A DNA stretch of 64,000 nt from Isochrysis galbana (Eukaryota > Haptophyta > Isochrysidales > Isochrysidaceae), in contig CM030934.1 in assembly GCA_018136815.1 (NCBI GenBank), positions 6,371,698-6,435,697 on the forward strand, read 5' to 3'. A program made the position numbers and the translations under genes. Shown in pieces: positions 60,387-64,000 of the stretch. The notes below the pieces were generated by a model, which saw only the letters and a list, made by a program, of their open reading frames with translations, was not told the DNA's origin and did not search any database. Within the stretch, counting starts at the first letter, position 1. Every line of letters begins with the position of its first letter.

Positions 60387-61425
60387 CGAAATCGAACCCG
60401 ACCGCTCTGAGGCGATACCTATCGCGTCATAGTCACTTAGTCGCCCTATCCCCCGCCTTTGACATGCCGCGGATCTTTTGCAAGGTTTCCACGTCCATCT
60501 ATATGACTTGCACAGGCTAGACTTCGCATGATGCCACCCGCCAGGTACCATGCCTTCGTGTTGACGCGCCTCTGCAGCAGCTGGGGGCTTGGAAACAGTG
60601 CCGTTACCGTACCGTGCTTTGTTCTCAATTTTCCTCCTACAAGGCCACTTCTTCCAAGCAAGCAAGCCATCCACAATTGTATCTATGCTTAAGTCTTAAC
60701 CATGCTATCCTTACGTCTCCAGACATCTCTGTGCTTTTCCGACTTCATTCCGTCTTTTCGGTTGGCCTTTGTGTCGATACACGGTGTCGCCTGTGTTTTG
60801 TGCTCTAACTTGAAACTTCTCTATGTGTTGCATGGATCCATAATATACACCTTATGATATTCTCACCGCACACGCGGCCGTGGACCCACTAACACTAATT
60901 TCACGAAGCAAATTTTCTATACCCCCCCCCCCCCCCGCCATCAGGCGACTCCCCCCGTGCACCACTAGGGGGATACGGGTGAAGGCCGATCAAGTAAACC
61001 CGAATCTGTTGCTGTTGTGATTTGACATGGATGGATCATTTATTGTTAATTCAATCATTTCACATTTCGTGTAGATATCTGAGGCCAACTCTTTGAACTT
61101 GTCCCCTGCTGCATTGCGCAGTTCATGGCTTTGTGCAGTCCCCGGCTTCCGATCTCAAGCTCCCAAACATCATGAATTCTGAATACGCACGTCTCTCAGG
61201 CAATGTGTGACGACTCCAATGAGGCACAAGACTGGCGGGACCGAGTCCTCGAGGCGATTTAGCACATAAGTTGATGAGCTGCCGCGTGACTCTCAAGACC
61301 ATGAGATCGTGCTCCGTTGCGAACGATGTGAATGCACTAGTGATTGCATTGGCGCTCAGTTGGGGAGGCACAGGCCATGACGCTTTGATGAGTCGATTCG
61401 AGTTCCAGACGAGCTTGCGCTCGGT
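60387..61425. other. Intergenic region with a retroelement fragment
   Basis: 60845-60990 carries the 3' end of a hairpin element on the minus strand (reverse complement of TGATATTCTCACCGCACACG) up to the GGATACGGGTGAAGG block, where it stops. Nothing else recognised; 61123-61371 (minus) is open but lacks domain character. Confidence 0.5.
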
Positions 61426-61722
61426 CTAGTTGTCCTTCTCAATGATGAGGGGCCCGACGTTGTCACCGGTGGCCTCATTGTGCTTGACATGTGCGCCGTT
61501 GCACATGGGAAACGTGTCCGATTTCCAGCAGCGGCACATCACGGCCTTCTTGCCCTTCATCTCGGACACTTTGAGCTCATTGACCACCTTCGGGTTCTCT
61601 TTGTCGATGCTCTCGTTGATGACGGACATGCGCACGGCGGTAGCGCGACCAGCAGGCGCAATGCCAAGCTGGAGGCCCGAGGCAACAGCGGCTGAGGCAC
61701 AGAAGAGTCCGAGCACGCGCAT
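61426..61722 (-). CDS. CDGSH iron-sulfur (NEET) protein, probably organelle-targeted
   Basis: 98 residues, ATG at 61722. The leader [20 protein letters not shown] is a signal-like hydrophobic stretch. Residues 61-82 hold the 2Fe-2S motif [20 protein letters not shown], with the three Cys and one His ligands of CDGSH proteins (Asp replaced by Asn in the CDG position), and then [13 protein letters not shown] as in plant plastid/mitochondrial NEET. NEET proteins store or transfer 2Fe-2S clusters and respond to redox. A signal-like start followed by a basic region ([12 protein letters not shown]) would fit bipartite plastid targeting in an alga with secondary plastids; that is inference. The frame is open above the ATG but without another start. 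Confidence 0.85.
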   Translation of the reverse strand: MRVLGLFCASAAVASGLQLGIAPAGRATAVRMSVINESIDKENPKVVNELKVSEMKGKKAVMCRCWKSDTFPMCNGAHVKHNEATGDNVGPLIIEKDN

Positions 61723-62089
61723 GCTTGTTGGTCGACGGCGGATGTGGCTCGCTCGCTCGGCGTCTGGCTGAAGCTCGGCCTGCGAGGTCAGAGGTCCGTC
61801 AAGAGACACAAGTATATTCAAACAGGTAACTAAGATACTGATTTGTATCCATCTTCCATGAAGTGTTCACACGGATTTGCGAAGATACGCGCGCTAAAAA
61901 AAAACTCGTCTTGGTGAAAATCTCTGAAGGTGAGAGTGAATACTATCCTAGAACCACATGGGCCAAGACTATCGTCGGGCCTCAAGTCTCACAAGCTCAC
62001 AAGTGCTTGAGGAGTCCAGCATTTGCATCTTGCATGGCGCTCATGGCAATGAGTGTGTAGGGTGGGGAGGTATAATCAGGTTCATAGAT

Positions 62090-62470
62090 TTTTGTGCCTT
62101 GGATTATAATGCGGTCAAGTGTGTCGTGGCTTGGCGTGTTGGTGCATGGCTAGTGGCAGTAGCGGCACTAATATTCAGTTGTTTTAGTATTTAAATCGTT
62201 CCGGTTTAACAGTTTATCAACTACTACTACCTACTACTCTCTACTCTATCCCTATCGCCATCTACAGTCTTTATTAGCGTAGAATACTCTATGGGCCGAC
62301 ATTCGACATCGACAATCGACGAACGGCAAACAGGCCTAACGGTTACCGAAACCTCATAAACACTGAAGGTTGGTACCGCTACTGCCACTAGCCTGGCACC
62401 AACACGACGTAAACCGCAGCGCACTTGCCCGTATAGTTGGAATGCCTTGAATCTGGAATCATGATCGTGA
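62090..62470. mobile_element. Two E-type 3' ends in inverted orientation
   Basis: 62090-62190 (+) reads GTTGGTGCATGGCTAGTGGC then AGTAGCGGCACTAAT. 62345-62470 (-) reads GTTGGTGCCAGGCTAGTGGC then AGTAGCGGTACCAAC. Both are the 3' stem-loop of family E with different but pairing stems. About 150 bp separate them. Confidence 0.6.
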
Positions 62471-63014
62471 ATTACAATTACATGTTCTACAACCCCCGTG
62501 GCCCGTGCTTGGCGGTGGCGGCTCTCAACAAACATCAAATATGGCCCTTCAAACCTCCCCCTCACACGAACTCGCCCCCCCTTTCCCCCCCCCGTTTCCT
62601 ACAAGTACAATGGGGGTGAAACGCCAGTAGCATTGGGCGGAAATACCGGCGGGGGCGACGCCCTTGTGAACGTTCCGGTAGGAAGTAGGCAAGCGTGGTT
62701 GACCGCCCACAGCTTCGCGTCAGACCGTAAATTTCAGCATGGTTTGTAGATACCTGCCGTTGCCATGCGCCCCCAGTCTTGCTTGGTAGCCGGCGTATGG
62801 GCGCTCACCCAGGTCGCGTGGCAGTCACCATCCGCCAAGCACCAAGCGGGTGTGCGATATTGGCGGATGAGCGAATGATATAATGCAAGGGATAGCCAGA
62901 GTTTCCATGAAGTAGGGCAAGGTGAGATGTGGTATGCTCTAACGCTTCTTTCATCTGCCCACACAATACGTGTGATTCCACCTCAGCGCCTCTAGCAACT
63001 ATTGGTCAACCCGT
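62471..63014. other. Stretch without a recognised gene
   Basis: C-run at 62576-62592; no frame with domain character. Confidence 0.5.
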
Positions 63015-64000
63015 TCAGGTAATGGAGGCCCCATGCTTCGTGGCCTCAACAAAAAGGATCTCTCCCTCCGAAAGCTTGGTGGAAGGGGTGTACCTCTCAT
63101 GCGCTCGCGTGATTGGCTTGGTAGTACTGCGTTGCGGCGCCTTGACGTCCATCTCTATAGGACGTTGCCAAACAGACTTGTTTGTCTTTGCGCAATGGTA
63201 GAACGTGCGTCCGTTCCGAGCAGTATGCATAGTCCACATACTATTAGCGTCCGGCTGGGCCTCATCCATCTGCGTGCAAACCACGCTCTCAACCCAACAC
63301 GTAGTGACCCGAACGATCCGGACTGTGAAACCATACTCAAGGAGAGAGGCTAGGAATAGCCTCGTGTTCCCATAGCTTCTGACCGGCAGCATTATGCACG
63401 CGAGAGCTCCCGTCGTTTTGGCGCGGGCCGCTAATACCGCTGGAAGCTGCCGAGCATGTGAACTTGAGTATATGACGTCACTGGCAAGTAGTAGACTGAA
63501 CTGCTCTTCCTCAGGGAGCCCAGGCGTCTCTAGCAGGCCGTCTGATGCCGCCACCTCGATTTGTTGCTTCTCCTTCACGCTTTGCTCAGTCGAGAAAATC
63601 TCGCCTTCTTCCGGCGCCATCACGTCATCCCAATCCAGCAGTGCCACTTGCACATCTTTGGCGCGCAAGCTCGTTGCATTGTGAGCGTCCCCAGCCGTCA
63701 CCGTGCCTGCTGTGTCGATCGATTCAGATTCTCTACTGGCACCTTCCACTACCATGAACAACTGAGCACTCTGACGAACAGTGGCAAGCAGCCGTGGCAA
63801 GCAGTCCGTGATTCGGACGCGGCATGCTCCCAGTGCAGCAGCAGTAAGCCCAGGAAGCCCTAGCCCTGATCCGAGCTCAATGACACTGGCCCGATGCATG
63901 TCTAGTTCCTGATAGTTAGCCGCCAGCCAGCAAGCGAGTAGCAGAGCGCAGGGCCATACTCGCCATCCGGTCCCACCGGCAACGTACTCGCACTCAGCAA
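63015..64000 (-). CDS. METTL21-like methyltransferase fused to a WW domain (5' end beyond window)
   Basis: The frame is open from the window end to TGA 63015 (328 codons). It reads AGGTGWRVWPCALLLACWLA, then SVIELGSGLGLPGLTAAALG (AdoMet motif I), CRVRITDCLPRL (acidic loop), a 60-residue insertion, VQVALLDWDD, FSLLLASDVIYSS (motif post-II with DVIY) and LFLASLLEYGFTVRIV. These are the order and spacing of the methyltransferase-16 family (METTL21, FAM86), which methylates lysines in chaperones and elongation factors. WTMHTARNGRTFYHCAKTNK then SVWQRPIEM (about 63150-63235) is a WW domain with both Trp and the final Pro, expected to bind Pro-rich partners. A short tail follows. The ATG lies beyond the window. 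Confidence 0.82.
   Translation of the reverse strand, partial: AECEYVAGGTGWRVWPCALLLACWLAANYQELDMHRASVIELGSGLGLPGLTAAALGACRVRITDCLPRLLATVRQSAQLFMVVEGASRESESIDTAGTVTAGDAHNATSLRAKDVQVALLDWDDVMAPEEGEIFSTEQSVKEKQQIEVAASDGLLETPGLPEEEQFSLLLASDVIYSSSHARQLPAVLAARAKTTGALACIMLPVRSYGNTRLFLASLLEYGFTVRIVRVTTCWVESVVCTQMDEAQPDANSMWTMHTARNGRTFYHCAKTNKSVWQRPIEMDVKAPQRSTTKPITRAHERYTPSTKLSEGEILFVEATKHGASIT

Noticed and set aside
1-64000. CRISPR arrays, bacterial operons, rRNA genes
   Set aside because: No regularly spaced repeats with unique spacers, no Shine-Dalgarno-type gene chains in host genes and no rRNA-like sequence were seen.

Overview
The window is nuclear DNA of a eukaryote. Coding regions are GC-rich and split by short GT-AG introns, and the proteins are eukaryotic: mitoferrin, mitochondrial bL20, exosome RRP40, an OS-9-type ER lectin, an OTU deubiquitinase and an mTERF. 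A NEET-type CDGSH protein with a signal-like leader and the long homopolymer G tracts would fit a microalga, most likely a haptophyte, but that assignment is inference.

Layout: 1-1181 (-) mitoferrin, cut by the window start; 1.5-3.5 kb small repeats and a retroelement; 3.8-5.9 kb (+) OTU protease; 6.2-8.0 kb a three-level nest of mobile elements; 8.7-10.2 kb (-) FN3 protein; 13.7-16.1 kb (-) six-exon sugar transporter; 18.0-18.4 kb zinc-finger ORF; 18.7-20.3 kb miniature LTR retroelement; 21.0-21.5 kb (+) mitochondrial bL20; 26.2-27.1 kb intact non-LTR-type element; 27.4-28.2 kb (+) RRP40; 29.9-31.7 kb (-) fucosyltransferase-like protein; 31.8-33.8 kb piggyBac-type element; 35.1-35.5 kb (+) LYR protein; 37.7-39.4 kb (-) ER thioredoxin-fold protein; 40.3-42.8 kb a retroelement split by a LINE derivative; 43.2-44.6 kb (-) SET methyltransferase; 46.1-46.8 kb (-) coiled-coil protein; 47.4-48.2 kb intact hairpin retroelement; 49.3-51.4 kb (-) OS-9/YccV fusion, divergent from 51.6-52.7 kb (+) mTERF; 54.1-55.9 kb LINE remnant and piggyBac-like ORF; 56.3-60.4 kb (+) cation/proton antiporter; 61.4-61.7 kb (-) CDGSH protein; 63.0-64.0 kb (-) methyltransferase-WW protein, cut by the window end.

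The genes are unrelated housekeeping genes, with no operon logic. The striking component is the mobile DNA. Several non-LTR-type families share one design: the element begins at its first base with a short hairpin whose stem sequence differs between copies while pairing is kept, followed by an ATGG or AATGG box, and insertions are flanked by 14-18 bp direct repeats. One family adds a 3' stem-loop with a conserved loop; another, a LINE with a zf-RVT-like C-terminus, ends in oligo-T. With them are Mutator-like MITEs, a TTAA-flanked piggyBac-type element and a 1.6 kb LTR element with only 65 bp between near-identical LTRs. All repeat boundaries were found by eye.
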